A stretch of DNA of 64,000 nt from the NCBI RefSeq assembly GCF_001266615.1, contig NZ_LGHZ01000031.1, positions 1 to 64,000 on the forward strand, given 5' to 3'. The first letter of the stretch is position 1. Each line of letters opens with the position of its first letter. The notes under the pieces are model-generated. The model saw only the letters and a list, made by a program, of their open reading frames with translations. It had not been told where the DNA came from and ran no database searches. Positions 28,585-37,932 of this stretch are shown piece after piece. A program made the position numbers and the translations under genes. This stretch comes from Kluyvera genomosp. 1. Its GTDB lineage: Bacteria > Pseudomonadota > Gammaproteobacteria > Enterobacterales > Enterobacteriaceae.

Positions 28585-29254
28585 ACGCTATTATGTAACC
28601 GGCACCGATACTGAGGTGGGGAAAACCGTTGCCAGCACCGCGCTTTTGCAAGCGGCGAGGCTGCTGGGACGACGTACCGCCGGATATAAACCGGTGGCCT
28701 CCGGCAGCGAAATGACGGCTGAAGGGTTGCGCAACAGCGATGCACTGGCGCTGCAGCGCAACAGCGTAGTCCCGCTCGAATACGCAGCGGTTAATCCTTA
28801 CACCTTCGCAGAGCCAACCTCTCCGCATATTGTCAGCGCCGATGAACAGCGCCCCATTGAGGCCCACGTGCTTTCAGCCGGGTTACGCACGCTGGAAGCG
28901 CAGGCGGAATGGGTGCTGGTGGAAGGAGCGGGAGGTTGGTTTACGCCGCTGTCACCGACGCTGACATTAGCGGATTGGGTGAAGACGGAGCAACTGCCGG
29001 TGATTCTGGTGGTTGGCGTGAAGCTGGGCTGCATTAACCATGCCGTGTTGACCGCGCAGGCGGTACTGCAATCAGGGCTACGGTTAGCCGGGTGGATTGC
29101 TAATGATGTCACACCGCCTGGTCGTCGGCATGCGGAATATCTCAGCACCCTTCAGCGGATGCTGCCTGCACCAATGCTGGGGGAAATCCCGTGGCTGGGT
29201 GACGACGTGGAGCGTCAACCGCTGGGGCACTATCTGTCGCTAGACGCCCTCTGA
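28577..29254 (+). CDS. bioD: dethiobiotin synthetase BioD
   Basis: ATP-dependent carboxylation of DAPA to dethiobiotin. The 225 residues equal E. coli BioD1. The P-loop variant [12 protein letters not shown] (about 8-19) and [11 protein letters not shown] (about 115-125) are family hallmarks. It starts with GTG at 28577, overlapping the bioC stop in GTGATTGA, and is the last gene of bioBFCD. Confidence 0.97.
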   Translation: MIERYYVTGTDTEVGKTVASTALLQAARLLGRRTAGYKPVASGSEMTAEGLRNSDALALQRNSVVPLEYAAVNPYTFAEPTSPHIVSADEQRPIEAHVLSAGLRTLEAQAEWVLVEGAGGWFTPLSPTLTLADWVKTEQLPVILVVGVKLGCINHAVLTAQAVLQSGLRLAGWIANDVTPPGRRHAEYLSTLQRMLPAPMLGEIPWLGDDVERQPLGHYLSLDAL

Positions 29255-29261
29255 TCTCTTT

Positions 29262-29296
29262 TGCGGGTTATCTTCATTCGTAAGCGCTAACCCGCA
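29262..29296 (+). terminator. hairpin after bioD, possible terminator
   Basis: TGCGGGTTA and TAACCCGCA are inverted, with a 17-base loop, just after bioD. The downstream sequence is not T-rich, so classification as an intrinsic terminator is weak. Confidence 0.4.
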
Positions 29297-29448
29297 GAAA
29301 ACGTAAAAGAATCGAACAAAATCTCCTTAAAACGACTACGCCTTTTCGCTGATAAATATCAAAATCAGCGGGAAAAAAAATTTTTGCTGTCGTTTTTGGG
29401 CTGCGTTGCGCAAATCGCCGGGTGGCGGGGCATAGGGGCTAGAGATAG

Positions 29449-29680
29449 TTATCCACTATTCCTGTGGATAACCCTGTGTATTAGGGTTAGAAAACTAGCG
29501 GTAAACGAGAGAACATGCGGCTTTCGCCTGAATTGGCGCTAAACGCGTCTTTTGTATGTTTCTTTTTATTATCAATAAGATAAATAAAAGCAATGGCGTC
29601 ACAAAAAGTGCTGTCAATTGCCATAAAACTTTCATGACCTATATTGACAAATGTTAAAAGAGAAAATGTTCTGGGGATAA
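29449..29680. promoter_or_regulatory. DnaA-box cluster upstream of uvrB
   Basis: A perfect DnaA box (TTATCCACA, minus strand) is at 29463-29471. A one-mismatch box (TTATCCACT) lies at 29449-29457 in inverted orientation, and a weaker TGGGGATAA lies at 29672-29680. DnaA binding upstream of uvrB is known in E. coli. The interval 29297-29772 has no gene I can support. Confidence 0.7.
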
Positions 29681-29772
29681 CCCTGTCCGGCTAGTGTTTT
29701 ATATGGTCTGAGGATAAATTTCCGCCGCTCTTGCTTGTTATCGCCGCGAGTATACGAAATACGATAATGCAC

Positions 29773-29792
29773 TACTGTTTTTATATCCAGTC
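29773..29792 (+). promoter_or_regulatory. LexA (SOS) box of uvrB
   Basis: TACTGTTTTTATATCCAGTC fits CTG-N10-CAG and closely resembles the E. coli uvrB operator. It lies about 78 bases upstream of the uvrB ATG. LexA repression and DNA-damage induction are expected. Confidence 0.9.
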
Positions 29793-29869
29793 TTTTTTAT
29801 TGGCAAATCCGCAGGCGGCGAGTAGAATTAATCTCCAGCCCGGCCATCCGTTATCAGGTAGCGTTGCCC

Positions 29870-31894
29870 ATGAGTAAACCCTTTAAGTTGCATTCCGCGT
29901 TTAGTCCTTCAGGCGACCAGCCTGTTGCCATCTCACGTCTAAAAGAGGGGCTGGAAGACGGCCTGGCGCATCAGACGCTGTTGGGGGTAACCGGGTCGGG
30001 TAAAACCTTTACCGTGGCCAATGTGATTGCCGATCTCCAGCGGCCAACCATGGTGCTGGCGCCAAACAAAACGCTGGCGGCGCAGCTGTACGGCGAAATG
30101 AAAGCCTTCTTCCCGGAGAACGCGGTCGAGTATTTCGTTTCCTACTATGATTATTATCAGCCTGAAGCGTACGTCCCGAGTTCCGATACATTTATCGAAA
30201 AAGACTCTGCGGTTAACGAACATATTGACCAGATGCGCCTGTCGGCGACCAAAGCGCTACTTGAGCGTCGGGACGTTATCGTAGTGGCGTCGGTGTCAGC
30301 GATCTACGGTTTGGGCGACCCGGATCTGTATCTGAAAATGATGCTGCACCTGACGGTGGGCACCATTATCGATCAGCGCGCCATTTTGCGCCGTCTGGCG
30401 GATTTGCAGTACACCCGTAACGATCAGGCCTTCCAGCGTGGGACCTTCCGCGTACGCGGCGAGGTTATCGATATCTTCCCGGCGGAATCAGACGATATCG
30501 CGCTGCGCGTGGAGTTGTTTGACGAGGAAGTCGAAAGACTGTCGCTGTTTGACCCACTGACCGGACATATCGAATCGACGCTGCAGCGCTATACGGTTTA
30601 CCCGAAAAGCCACTACGTCACGCCGCGTGAACGCATCGTGCAGGCGATGGAAGAGATCAAAGTTGAGCTGGCAGAACGACGTAAAGTGCTGCTGGACAAC
30701 AACAAGCTGCTGGAAGAGCAGCGCCTCAGCCAGCGTACCCAGTTCGATCTCGAGATGATGAACGAGCTGGGCTATTGCTCGGGCATTGAAAACTACTCGC
30801 GCTTTCTCTCCGGTCGTGGCCCGGGCGAGCCGCCACCGACGCTGTTTGACTACCTGCCAGCCGATGGGCTGTTGGTTATCGACGAATCCCACGTTACTAT
30901 CCCGCAAATCGGCGGGATGTACCGCGGTGACCGGGCGCGTAAAGAGACGCTGGTGGAGTACGGCTTCCGACTACCGTCAGCGCTCGATAACCGCCCATTG
31001 AAGTTTGAAGAATTTGAAGCATTGGCACCACAAACCATTTATGTGTCGGCGACGCCGGGGAACTACGAGCTGGAGAAATCCGGTGGTGAAGTTATCGATC
31101 AGGTCGTTCGCCCAACCGGGCTGCTCGACCCGATAATCGAAGTGCGTCCGGTCGGTACGCAGGTTGATGACCTGCTCTCCGAAATTCGTAAACGGTCGGT
31201 GATTAACGAACGCGTGCTGGTCACCACCCTGACCAAACGTATGGCGGAAGACCTGACCGATTATCTTGAAGAACACGGCGAGCGGGTACGTTATCTGCAC
31301 TCAGATATTGATACCGTTGAGCGTATGGAAATTATCCGCGACCTGCGTTTAGGCGAGTTCGATGTACTGGTGGGGATTAACTTGCTACGTGAAGGGCTGG
31401 ATATGCCGGAAGTGTCGCTGGTGGCGATTCTGGACGCCGATAAAGAGGGTTTCCTGCGTTCTGAGCGATCGCTGATTCAGACCATCGGCCGCGCCGCGCG
31501 TAATATCAACGGTAAGGCCATTCTGTACGGCGATAAAATTACCGCGTCAATGGCAAAAGCAATCGGCGAGACCGAACGTCGTCGTGAGAAACAGCAGCTG
31601 TATAACGAAGAGCACGGTATTGTGCCGCAGGGGCTGGTGAAGGACGTGGTCGATATTCTGTCGATGGGCGAAGGGCTGGCGAAGACCAAGGCCAAAGGTC
31701 GTGGTAAATCGCGCGGTGCCTCCTCCATCGTTGAGCCGGATGTTCAGGCGCTGACGCCGAAAGCGCTACAGCAGCAGATTCAGACCCTGGAGGCGCAGAT
31801 GCTCAAGCATGCGCAAAACCTCGAGTTCGAAGAAGCGGCGCAGGCGCGCGACCAGTTGCACAAGCTGCGTGAGCTGTTTATTGCAACGTCCTGA
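29870..31894 (+). CDS. uvrB: excinuclease ABC subunit B
   Basis: Damage-verification helicase of nucleotide excision repair; it is loaded by UvrA and recruits UvrC. The 674 residues compare with 673 in E. coli. Walker [11 protein letters not shown] is at about 39-48, and the beta-hairpin region [21 protein letters not shown] near 92-112 inserts between strands. Helicase motifs VIDESHVT and QTIGRAARN are present, as is the C-terminal UvrC-binding UVR motif ([23 protein letters not shown]). The start MSKPFKLHS was preferred to a TTG two codons upstream. Confidence 0.98.
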   Translation: MSKPFKLHSAFSPSGDQPVAISRLKEGLEDGLAHQTLLGVTGSGKTFTVANVIADLQRPTMVLAPNKTLAAQLYGEMKAFFPENAVEYFVSYYDYYQPEAYVPSSDTFIEKDSAVNEHIDQMRLSATKALLERRDVIVVASVSAIYGLGDPDLYLKMMLHLTVGTIIDQRAILRRLADLQYTRNDQAFQRGTFRVRGEVIDIFPAESDDIALRVELFDEEVERLSLFDPLTGHIESTLQRYTVYPKSHYVTPRERIVQAMEEIKVELAERRKVLLDNNKLLEEQRLSQRTQFDLEMMNELGYCSGIENYSRFLSGRGPGEPPPTLFDYLPADGLLVIDESHVTIPQIGGMYRGDRARKETLVEYGFRLPSALDNRPLKFEEFEALAPQTIYVSATPGNYELEKSGGEVIDQVVRPTGLLDPIIEVRPVGTQVDDLLSEIRKRSVINERVLVTTLTKRMAEDLTDYLEEHGERVRYLHSDIDTVERMEIIRDLRLGEFDVLVGINLLREGLDMPEVSLVAILDADKEGFLRSERSLIQTIGRAARNINGKAILYGDKITASMAKAIGETERRREKQQLYNEEHGIVPQGLVKDVVDILSMGEGLAKTKAKGRGKSRGASSIVEPDVQALTPKALQQQIQTLEAQMLKHAQNLEFEEAAQARDQLHKLRELFIATS

Positions 31895-32018
31895 TACGGT
31901 ATTTTGCCCGGCGACCTCTGCCGGCCGGGCTATGCTGAAGGCATTTTGTATCGAGTCTGTCGCATGTCGTGGCAGTATTGGCGCGAAATGTGGCAGGGGT
32001 CACGCAGCGGGATGAATC

Positions 32019-32035
32019 CTTAATGTTCACTTAAT
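32019..32035 (+). promoter_or_regulatory. PmrA (BasR) box upstream of the pmrR-like ORF
   Basis: CTTAAT-GTTCA-CTTAAT matches the direct-repeat PmrA box YTTAAK-N5-YTTAAK. A -10-like GATACT (32046-32051) lies ten bases downstream, so the box overlaps the -35 position, as in known PmrA-activated promoters. Confidence 0.8.
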
Positions 32036-32078
32036 AAATTCGACTGATACTATCCTTAAAATCTCAGAGGGTAGCATC

Positions 32079-32171
32079 ATGTCTAATTTAAGTTTCCAGC
32101 AGCTGTTTACCATGCTTGTTTCTGTAGCCATCGTTGCCGGCTTTGCCTGCCACTGGATGTTAACCTACTAA
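32079..32171 (+). CDS. pmrR: PmrR-like 30-residue membrane peptide
   Basis: Micro-ORF with a CAGAGGG ribosome site seven bases before the ATG. The product begins MSNLSFQQLFTMLVSVAIVA, continues GFACHWMLTY and forms a single hydrophobic helix. Salmonella and E. coli PmrR is a peptide of about 29 residues, also ending in an aromatic-rich TY tail, that is induced by PmrA and inhibits LpxT, favouring phosphoethanolamine addition to lipid A. Placement beside basS and the PmrA box upstream support this identity. Primary sequence similarity is low, so it is an inferred homologue. Confidence 0.75.
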   Translation: MSNLSFQQLFTMLVSVAIVAGFACHWMLTY

Positions 32172-32177
32172 ACCGTC

Positions 32178-33257
32178 TTAGCGTTTCGGTGCTTGAAATT
32201 CTACCCACGCCCGCGTGCCGGTTCCGGTATCGCGGTTTTGTAAGAAGAAAGCGGCCTCATGCAACTGAGCGATACGCGTCACGATACTTAAGCCCAGGCC
32301 AATTCCACCGTAGCGACTGTCCATGCGTACAAACGCCTGGCTCAGTTCACCCACTTTTGACTCATCAATCCCCTGACCTTCATCTTCGACAATGAGCATC
32401 GGGTGTGCTGCGGCGTCCAGCGTAACCGTAATGGTCGACTCTTCCGGGCTATATCGGTGCGCGTTTTCGACCAGATTACGCAGCTGCAGTCTTAATAAGG
32501 TCGCATCACCCGAGACGGTCAGTGCGGAAGCGTAAGGCTGAATGGCGAGTTTTTGCCCCCGAGTACTCAGCATCGTCTCCAGCTCACCGGTCATGGGTTC
32601 TACCACATCGGCAAGCAGGTCAACCTGCTGGTAGCTTCCCGCAGAGAACGATTGACCTACACGCGCTAACAGTAATAGCTGCGCAACGCTTTCGGTCATT
32701 TGATCCAGACGCTGCACAAGGGCCGAGAGATTGAGGTGCTGCGTTTTTTCCAGCAGCTCGAGATGTAACTTCAGCCCAGCCAGCGGTGTGCGCAGTTCGT
32801 GAGCGACGTCGGCGGTAAACAGGCGTTCGCGATCGAGCGTTTGGGTCAAATTCTCGACCAGCTGATTAATCGCCTTGGTTACCGCTTCAACTTCCACCGT
32901 GGTCTGCTGTAGATAAATAGGCTGCAAATTTCCCGGCGTCCGGGTATCGAGCTCTTTTTGCAGATCGGCCAGCGGGCGCGTAATGCGCTTGACTGCCTGC
33001 AGACATAAATAGAGCGCCAGTCCGATAATCACCAGGCTTGGCACCAGCAGGCTGGCAATCGCCTCTCGCACCTCGTGGCGAATGTGTTTGGCATTGTTGT
33101 GATTGTTAATCAACATCGCCACTTCCAGCTCAATCTGCTCTTTGCTTTCATGCCAGAGCCAGAACACGCTAATAAGCTGGAAGACCACCAGAATGGTACC
33201 GATAGCGAGCAGCAACTGATGGCGCATTGGCCATTTGCGAATGGATAGGAGCGCCAT
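32178..33257 (-). CDS. basS: sensor histidine kinase BasS (PmrB)
   Basis: Inner-membrane kinase sensing ferric iron, aluminium and mild acid; it phosphorylates BasR. The 359 residues (363 in E. coli) show TM1 at about 13-34, a short periplasmic loop with ExxE-like pairs (E37-E40 and E62-E65), TM2 at about 68-86, and HAMP. The H-box is FTADVAHELRTPLAG with H153, the N-box NLVENAHRYSPE, and the G-boxes DEGQGI and GGIGLGLSIV. The N-terminal ten residues differ from E. coli and an internal ATG at codon 11 is possible. It follows basR by three bases. Confidence 0.93.
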   Translation of the reverse strand: MALLSIRKWPMRHQLLLAIGTILVVFQLISVFWLWHESKEQIELEVAMLINNHNNAKHIRHEVREAIASLLVPSLVIIGLALYLCLQAVKRITRPLADLQKELDTRTPGNLQPIYLQQTTVEVEAVTKAINQLVENLTQTLDRERLFTADVAHELRTPLAGLKLHLELLEKTQHLNLSALVQRLDQMTESVAQLLLLARVGQSFSAGSYQQVDLLADVVEPMTGELETMLSTRGQKLAIQPYASALTVSGDATLLRLQLRNLVENAHRYSPEESTITVTLDAAAHPMLIVEDEGQGIDESKVGELSQAFVRMDSRYGGIGLGLSIVTRIAQLHEAAFFLQNRDTGTGTRAWVEFQAPKR

Positions 33258-33260
33258 ACT

Positions 33261-33932
33261 TTATTCTGCCTTTGCCGTCGTCACCAACTGATAGCCGAAA
33301 CCGCGGACGGTGCGGATACGTGCTTTACCAACTTTGTCGCGCAGATTATGAATATGCACTTCCAGCGTATTGGTGGCGGGTTCGTTATCCCAGTTATAGA
33401 TATCGTTGTAGAGGATTTCGCGGTGCACCGGGCTGCCGGCTTTAAGCATCAGACGCGAGAGCAGGGCATACTCTTTCGGCGTGAGTTCCAGCAGTTCGCC
33501 GTCGAGCCACACCTGGCGGCGGGTCACGTTGAGGCGCAGATTCTCTACGGTAACTTCGTTATCACCCTGATTGAGGTTGCGGCGCAGTAGGGCACGGATG
33601 CGGGCGTTGAGTTCTTCCAGTGCGAAAGGTTTAACCAGATAGTCATCGGCACCGGTATCGAGGCCGCTCACGCGATCTTCAAGCGTATCGCGCGCGGTCA
33701 GAATCAGCACTGGGACGCTGAGTTTTTCCTGGCGCATTCGATTGAGGAAGTGCAGACCGTCTTCGTCCGGTAACCCTAAATCCAACACCACCAGGCTGTA
33801 ATGCCCGTTTGCCAGACTCAGTGCGGCCTGCTGTGCGGTAGCGACACCGTCACAGGCGTATCCTTCGCTCTGCATGGCCAGAATTAAACCCTGTAATAGC
33901 AAGGTGTCATCTTCAACGACTAAAATTTTCAT
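33261..33932 (-). CDS. basR: response regulator BasR (PmrA)
   Basis: OmpR-type regulator that activates eptA, pmrR and the arn genes for lipid A modification. The 223-residue protein has a receiver domain with acidic pocket ED(8-9), phospho-acceptor D51 in [13 protein letters not shown]79 in LILTARD and K101 in DYLVKPF. A C-terminal winged helix follows, with [13 protein letters not shown] and [28 protein letters not shown]. It lies between eptA and basS with gaps of ten and three bases, forming eptA-basR-basS. Confidence 0.96.
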   Translation of the reverse strand: MKILVVEDDTLLLQGLILAMQSEGYACDGVATAQQAALSLANGHYSLVVLDLGLPDEDGLHFLNRMRQEKLSVPVLILTARDTLEDRVSGLDTGADDYLVKPFALEELNARIRALLRRNLNQGDNEVTVENLRLNVTRRQVWLDGELLELTPKEYALLSRLMLKAGSPVHREILYNDIYNWDNEPATNTLEVHIHNLRDKVGKARIRTVRGFGYQLVTTAKAE

Positions 33933-33942
33933 CTATTGGCCT

Positions 33943-35574
33943 CTATTTACAGCTAGCGACAATATCATCTGCGGCGCGATATTCCTTCGTCTCAACGCCG
34001 GTCAGACCTAGCATTGTAGAGAACAGATTATCCTGCGAGTAGTTATTTTCTTTCGCCTGCTTATGCAGACAATCGTAATTGACGCCATAGCGTTTTTGAT
34101 AATCCTCCGATAACCATAACAGCATCGGCACATGTTTTTGTGTTTCAGGCGCAATGGAATAGGGTAAACCGTGCAGGTAGACGCCATTTTCACCCAGTGA
34201 CTCGCCGTGGTCGGAAAGATAAACCAGGCTGGTGGTAAATTTATCCTGTTTGGATTGCAGCAGCTTAATCGCTTTATCGACGATATAGTCAACGTACAAA
34301 ATGGTGTTGTCGTAACTATTTTTAAGCTGCTCCTGAGTACAGGATTGAATTTCGCTGGTATCGCAGGTTGGCGTATAGCGGCGGAATTGCGGTGGATAAC
34401 GGTTGTAATAGGTTGGGCCGTGGCTGCCAATGGTGTGCAGCACAATGACGCCATCGCCTGACATATTATCGATGGTTTTTTCAAGGTCGTGGAACAGCAC
34501 GTCATCATAGCACTCGCCGTTAATACACTGGCCCGGCAGATTTAACGCCGTCATATCCTGATGCGGTACACGGTCACAGGCACCTTTACAACCACCATCA
34601 TTATCATTCCACAGAACCTGAATTCCAGCGCGCTGAATAATATCCAGTAAACCTTCCTGATGATGGGCCAGCGATTCGTTGTAGGCATCGCGCGACATAT
34701 TCGAGAACATGCAGGGAACCGAAACGGCAGTGGCCGTACCGCAGGAAGCCGTTTTTGGGAAGTAAACCACGTTGTCTTTGGCTAACAGCGGGTTGGTTTC
34801 GCGGTCATAGCCGCCCAATGAAAAATCAGCGGCGCGTGAGGTCTCGCCGAGCACTAAAATAGTCAGATTTTTACGTGGGCCGTTTTTCATCACCGTTTTT
34901 TGTTTGGCGTCTTCACCAATTTTTACCAGCGGTAGGTTATCCATCTCATGGTGAAAATACCAGGAGTTGACCGCCACAATGCTGTTTGATGGGTTAAGCG
35001 ATTTCACCAGCTCTTTATTATTACGAAACAGTGAGGCGTAATCTTTATAAAATAGCGCAGCAACCAGCAGAATTAATGCGGCTGAAACGACAAACGTCCC
35101 GATCCGCATTAGGGTACCTCGCCATAGACTGACTGCGGGTTTAATTTTAATCCACCATGCTAGTGCTATAAACAGCAGGGCGGAGAAAACGAGGACGGCA
35201 ATCATTTGCCCGGAAAGCAGAGCGTAGCTTTCAGCAGGGGTGGTATCAAAAATATTGGTGACCATTGAACGGTCAATAATGACACCGAAGCTCATCATAA
35301 AATATTGGGCACTGGCGCTGAGCAGAATAAACAATGACGCGACCAGTTTTTCCAGACGGATAATTGAGGCCAGCGTCAGTAATATTGCCATCACCGAAAA
35401 TGCTACTACCGGCATGCTCACAAAGACCAGCAAATTATGCAGGCCGTCTACGGGCAGCAGAGTAAATGCCTGACGATAAAAATCGATATTCAGCGGCAGC
35501 GCAATATAGAGCGCAAAGAGAATGATGTAGGTCAGCCGGCTGACGGTAGGGCGGTAGCGTAACAGGCGAAGCAT
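33943..35574 (-). CDS. eptA: lipid A phosphoethanolamine transferase EptA (PmrC)
   Basis: Adds phosphoethanolamine to lipid A phosphates, lowering surface charge and reducing polymyxin binding. The 543 residues have five N-terminal membrane helices (to about 175) and a periplasmic alkaline-phosphatase-fold domain. That domain has metal ligand E244 in LGETSRA, nucleophile T280 in ASCGTATAVSVPC, NDNDGGCKGACDRV, and the metal site SLVYLSDHGESLGENG. Length fits the EptA family. It resembles E. coli EptA much more than the mobile MCR enzymes. The DNA looks more AT-rich than uvrB or moa. A PmrA box precedes it. Confidence 0.95.
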   Translation of the reverse strand: MLRLLRYRPTVSRLTYIILFALYIALPLNIDFYRQAFTLLPVDGLHNLLVFVSMPVVAFSVMAILLTLASIIRLEKLVASLFILLSASAQYFMMSFGVIIDRSMVTNIFDTTPAESYALLSGQMIAVLVFSALLFIALAWWIKIKPAVSLWRGTLMRIGTFVVSAALILLVAALFYKDYASLFRNNKELVKSLNPSNSIVAVNSWYFHHEMDNLPLVKIGEDAKQKTVMKNGPRKNLTILVLGETSRAADFSLGGYDRETNPLLAKDNVVYFPKTASCGTATAVSVPCMFSNMSRDAYNESLAHHQEGLLDIIQRAGIQVLWNDNDGGCKGACDRVPHQDMTALNLPGQCINGECYDDVLFHDLEKTIDNMSGDGVIVLHTIGSHGPTYYNRYPPQFRRYTPTCDTSEIQSCTQEQLKNSYDNTILYVDYIVDKAIKLLQSKQDKFTTSLVYLSDHGESLGENGVYLHGLPYSIAPETQKHVPMLLWLSEDYQKRYGVNYDCLHKQAKENNYSQDNLFSTMLGLTGVETKEYRAADDIVASCK

Positions 35575-35621
35575 AGCGTTGGACTCAGAAATAATGATGT
35601 TCGCTATGCTGCCCGAGCTAT

Positions 35622-35638
35622 TTTAAGACAACCTTAAG
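35622..35638 (-). promoter_or_regulatory. PmrA (BasR) box upstream of eptA
   Basis: On the minus strand CTTAAG-GTTGT-CTTAAA matches YTTAAK-N5-YTTAAR. It lies 48 bases upstream of the eptA start, in the eptA-ybhK gap. It implies autoregulation of the eptA-basRS operon. Confidence 0.8.
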
Positions 35639-35651
35639 AAGTTAAGGAAAC

Positions 35652-36557
35652 TCAGCCGAAGGACTGTAATGCTTCTTCGAGTGCCGCACGCAGCAGCGCA
35701 CGGTCGTGGCGGTAGGGGATATCAGCGGCTTCTAACGGCTGCTGTATGACCACTTTGCATTGTACCTGGCGGGTGTCGACCTTCGGGCCAACAACGACCG
35801 CATCGATAACCGCTTTGCCAATATAGTGTTCTAACAGCGCAATTCGCGCTTCAATGCTAAGATCGCCCGCTGGGCTATGCTCGCGGCCAAGGTTGTCGAT
35901 ATAGACCATCGGCGCCGGGGTGCGGCGCAGCGCCTGCGCAACATCCGGCAGCAGCAGAATCGGCAGAAGACTAGTGTAGAAGCTGCCGGGGCCAATCAAA
36001 ATCAGATCCGCGTCGGCAATGGCTTCAACCGCTTCGCGGGTGGCTGAAACCTGTGGGGTTAGCATGAGCTCTCGCGGTGGCAGCTTAAGCTGATCAATAT
36101 TGACCTCGCCATAGATTTCATGGCCCTCGTCGTCGATTGCCATTAAATCCACGGGCTGTTCCGACATTGGAATCAATGAAGCTTCCACTTTAAGCAGGTT
36201 TTTAATTAAATTGATGGCTTCTAACGGTCTGATACTTAAGTTATCTAATGCCTTTAACATGAGATTTCCGAGGTTATGGCCGGAAAGCTCTCCGTTACCA
36301 CTGAAACGGTACTCAAACATCGTTGATGCGACGCTTGGTTCAGTAATTAACTGGTTAAGGCAGTTGCGCATATCGCCCCAGGCAATCCCTCCTTCCGAAC
36401 GGCGAATACGTCCCGTAGAACCGCCATTATCGGTGGTGGTGACGATGCCGGTCAGGCGAGAACCCAGCGATGAGAGAGATGACATCACGCGTCCAAGGCC
36501 ATGTCCGCCGCCAAGCGCGACGACGCGGTCGAGATCGGCAAAAGTACGATTGCGCAT
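35652..36557 (-). CDS. ybhK: YvcK/YbhK-family gluconeogenesis factor
   Basis: A 301-residue protein of the CofD/YvcK family, one residue shorter than E. coli YbhK. The N-terminal nucleotide-sugar fold has [16 protein letters not shown] (about 13-28) and [13 protein letters not shown], and [16 protein letters not shown] is conserved. In Bacillus, YvcK binds UDP-sugars and is needed for growth on gluconeogenic carbon; the E. coli role is unclear. It is divergent from moaA and ends just before the eptA promoter. The C-terminal third is more divergent than the rest. Confidence 0.92.
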   Translation of the reverse strand: MRNRTFADLDRVVALGGGHGLGRVMSSLSSLGSRLTGIVTTTDNGGSTGRIRRSEGGIAWGDMRNCLNQLITEPSVASTMFEYRFSGNGELSGHNLGNLMLKALDNLSIRPLEAINLIKNLLKVEASLIPMSEQPVDLMAIDDEGHEIYGEVNIDQLKLPPRELMLTPQVSATREAVEAIADADLILIGPGSFYTSLLPILLLPDVAQALRRTPAPMVYIDNLGREHSPAGDLSIEARIALLEHYIGKAVIDAVVVGPKVDTRQVQCKVVIQQPLEAADIPYRHDRALLRAALEEALQSFG

Positions 36558-36696
36558 ACAACTTCCTTATAGTGAAAAACGTGCTTACATTAGCCTAACT
36601 ACCCCTAAAAGACGATGCTCTGTGCCGGTCAAAATGACGTATATCAATGCAAAAGCGTGATTTTTACGTATTCTGTAGGGAAAGTGCACGAACAGG

Positions 36697-36722
36697 TCGT
36701 TATGTATAACTTTATATAGCGA
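36697..36722 (+). promoter_or_regulatory. ModE site upstream of moaA
   Basis: TCGTTATGTATAAC is followed by TTTATATAGCGA, giving CGnTATnTA...TATATAGCG symmetry typical of ModE sites. It lies about 110 bases upstream of the riboswitch. ModE-molybdate activates moaABCDE in E. coli, and the position fits that role. Confidence 0.75.
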
Positions 36723-36807
36723 AAGCGAAAATGGCGAAACTGCTGTTCTCGCGCTACTATTCGGCATAACCTGGTTCAGTACTCTGTCTACAATAGTCTG
36801 AACTAAA

Positions 36808-36920
36808 CACTCTAGCCTCTGCGCCTAAGTTGAAAAATACGGTGCTTTGGCCGCGGCAGATAATCTGTCGCCAGGGCGAAGGAAGAAATGATCTCGCCTC
36901 CCGTATTTGGAAAGGTGTCT
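36808..36920 (+). ncRNA. molybdenum cofactor (Moco) riboswitch of moaA
   Basis: The leader closely matches the E. coli moaA Moco RNA motif. The basal stem AAATACGG (36835-36842) pairs with CCGTATTT (36901-36908). The conserved TGCTTTGGCC follows, and a hairpin GGCGA/TCGCC encloses GGAAGAAATGA. The 3' side runs into the ribosome site (GGAAAGG) of moaA, consistent with translational repression when cofactor is abundant. Confidence 0.9.
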
Positions 36921-37910
36921 ATGGCTTCACAACTCACTGATGCGTTTGCGCGCAGATTTTTTTATCTGCGTCTGTCGATTACCGACGTCTGCAACTTTCG
37001 CTGCACCTACTGCCTGCCTAACGGTTACCAGCCCAATGGCGTCACGAACAAAGGATTTTTGTCTCTGGACGAAATTCGCCGTGTGACGCGCGCTTTTTCG
37101 GCGTTGGGGACGGAAAAAGTCCGTTTAACCGGCGGGGAGCCGTCGCTGCGTCGCGATTTTACCGACGTTATCGCTGCGGTGAAAGAGAACGCTTCAATTC
37201 GTCAGATTGCGGTGACCACCAACGGTTACCGCATGGCACGCGACGTTGCTGCCTGGCGTGATGCCGGATTAACGGCGCTAAACGTCAGCGTCGACAGCCT
37301 CGACGCGCGCCAGTTTCACGCCATTACCGGCCAGGATAAGTTCCGTCAGGTGATGGATGGCATCGACGCCGCTTTTACCGCGGGCTTTGACAAAGTGAAG
37401 GTCAACACCGTGCTGATGCGCGATGTTAACCATCACCAGCTCGACACCTTTCTGGCGTGGATCAAACCGCGCCGCATTCAACTCCGCTTTATTGAACTGA
37501 TGGAAACCGGCGACGGCAGTGAACTGTTCCGCAAACACCATATCTCAGGTATGGTGCTGCGCGACCAACTCCTCCAGCGTGGCTGGATCCATCAAATCCG
37601 TCAGCGTAGCGATGGCCCGGCACAGGTCTTTTGTCACCCCGATTACGAAGGGGAAATCGGCTTAATCATGCCGTATGAGAAAGACTTCTGCGCCAGTTGT
37701 AATCGTCTGCGCGTATCGTCCATTGGGAAACTGCATCTGTGCCTGTTTGGCGACGGCGGCGTTGACCTGCGTGAACTGCTGGCGGAAGACGCTCAGCAGC
37801 AGGCGCTGGAAGACCGCATTGCTGAAGCGCTCACGCATAAAAAACAGACCCATTTCCTGCATCAGGGCAATACCGGAATTACCCAGAATTTATCCTATAT
37901 CGGTGGATGA
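36921..37910 (+). CDS. moaA: GTP 3',8-cyclase MoaA
   Basis: Radical-SAM enzyme converting GTP to 3',8-cyclo-GTP, the first step of molybdenum cofactor synthesis. The 329 residues equal E. coli MoaA. The N-terminal cluster motif CNFRCTYC gives C24, C28 and C31; the C-terminal cluster uses CASC and the cysteine in KLHLC. The chain ends in the conserved GG tail (SYIGG). The ATG at 36921 was chosen over one 11 codons upstream, which lies within the riboswitch. First of moaABCDE. Confidence 0.98.
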   Translation: MASQLTDAFARRFFYLRLSITDVCNFRCTYCLPNGYQPNGVTNKGFLSLDEIRRVTRAFSALGTEKVRLTGGEPSLRRDFTDVIAAVKENASIRQIAVTTNGYRMARDVAAWRDAGLTALNVSVDSLDARQFHAITGQDKFRQVMDGIDAAFTAGFDKVKVNTVLMRDVNHHQLDTFLAWIKPRRIQLRFIELMETGDGSELFRKHHISGMVLRDQLLQRGWIHQIRQRSDGPAQVFCHPDYEGEIGLIMPYEKDFCASCNRLRVSSIGKLHLCLFGDGGVDLRELLAEDAQQQALEDRIAEALTHKKQTHFLHQGNTGITQNLSYIGG

Positions 37911-37932
37911 TTCTTCATCAAGGAGCTATCAA

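Noticed and set aside
29515-29583. A 22-codon micro-ORF between bioD and uvrB (begins MRLSPELALN)
   Set aside because: It has only a weak ribosome site and sits in a DnaA/LexA control region. No homologue comes to mind, so there is not enough to call it a gene.
31906-31930. GC-rich inverted repeat after uvrB as a terminator
   Set aside because: GCCCGGC/GCCGGGC can pair, but no T run follows, and the loop itself can form alternative pairs. Left out of the feature list.
33943-35574. eptA as a mobile mcr-type colistin resistance gene
   Set aside because: Adjacent basRS, PmrA boxes, length and close resemblance to E. coli EptA point to the chromosomal enzyme. No IS or plasmid signals are near it.
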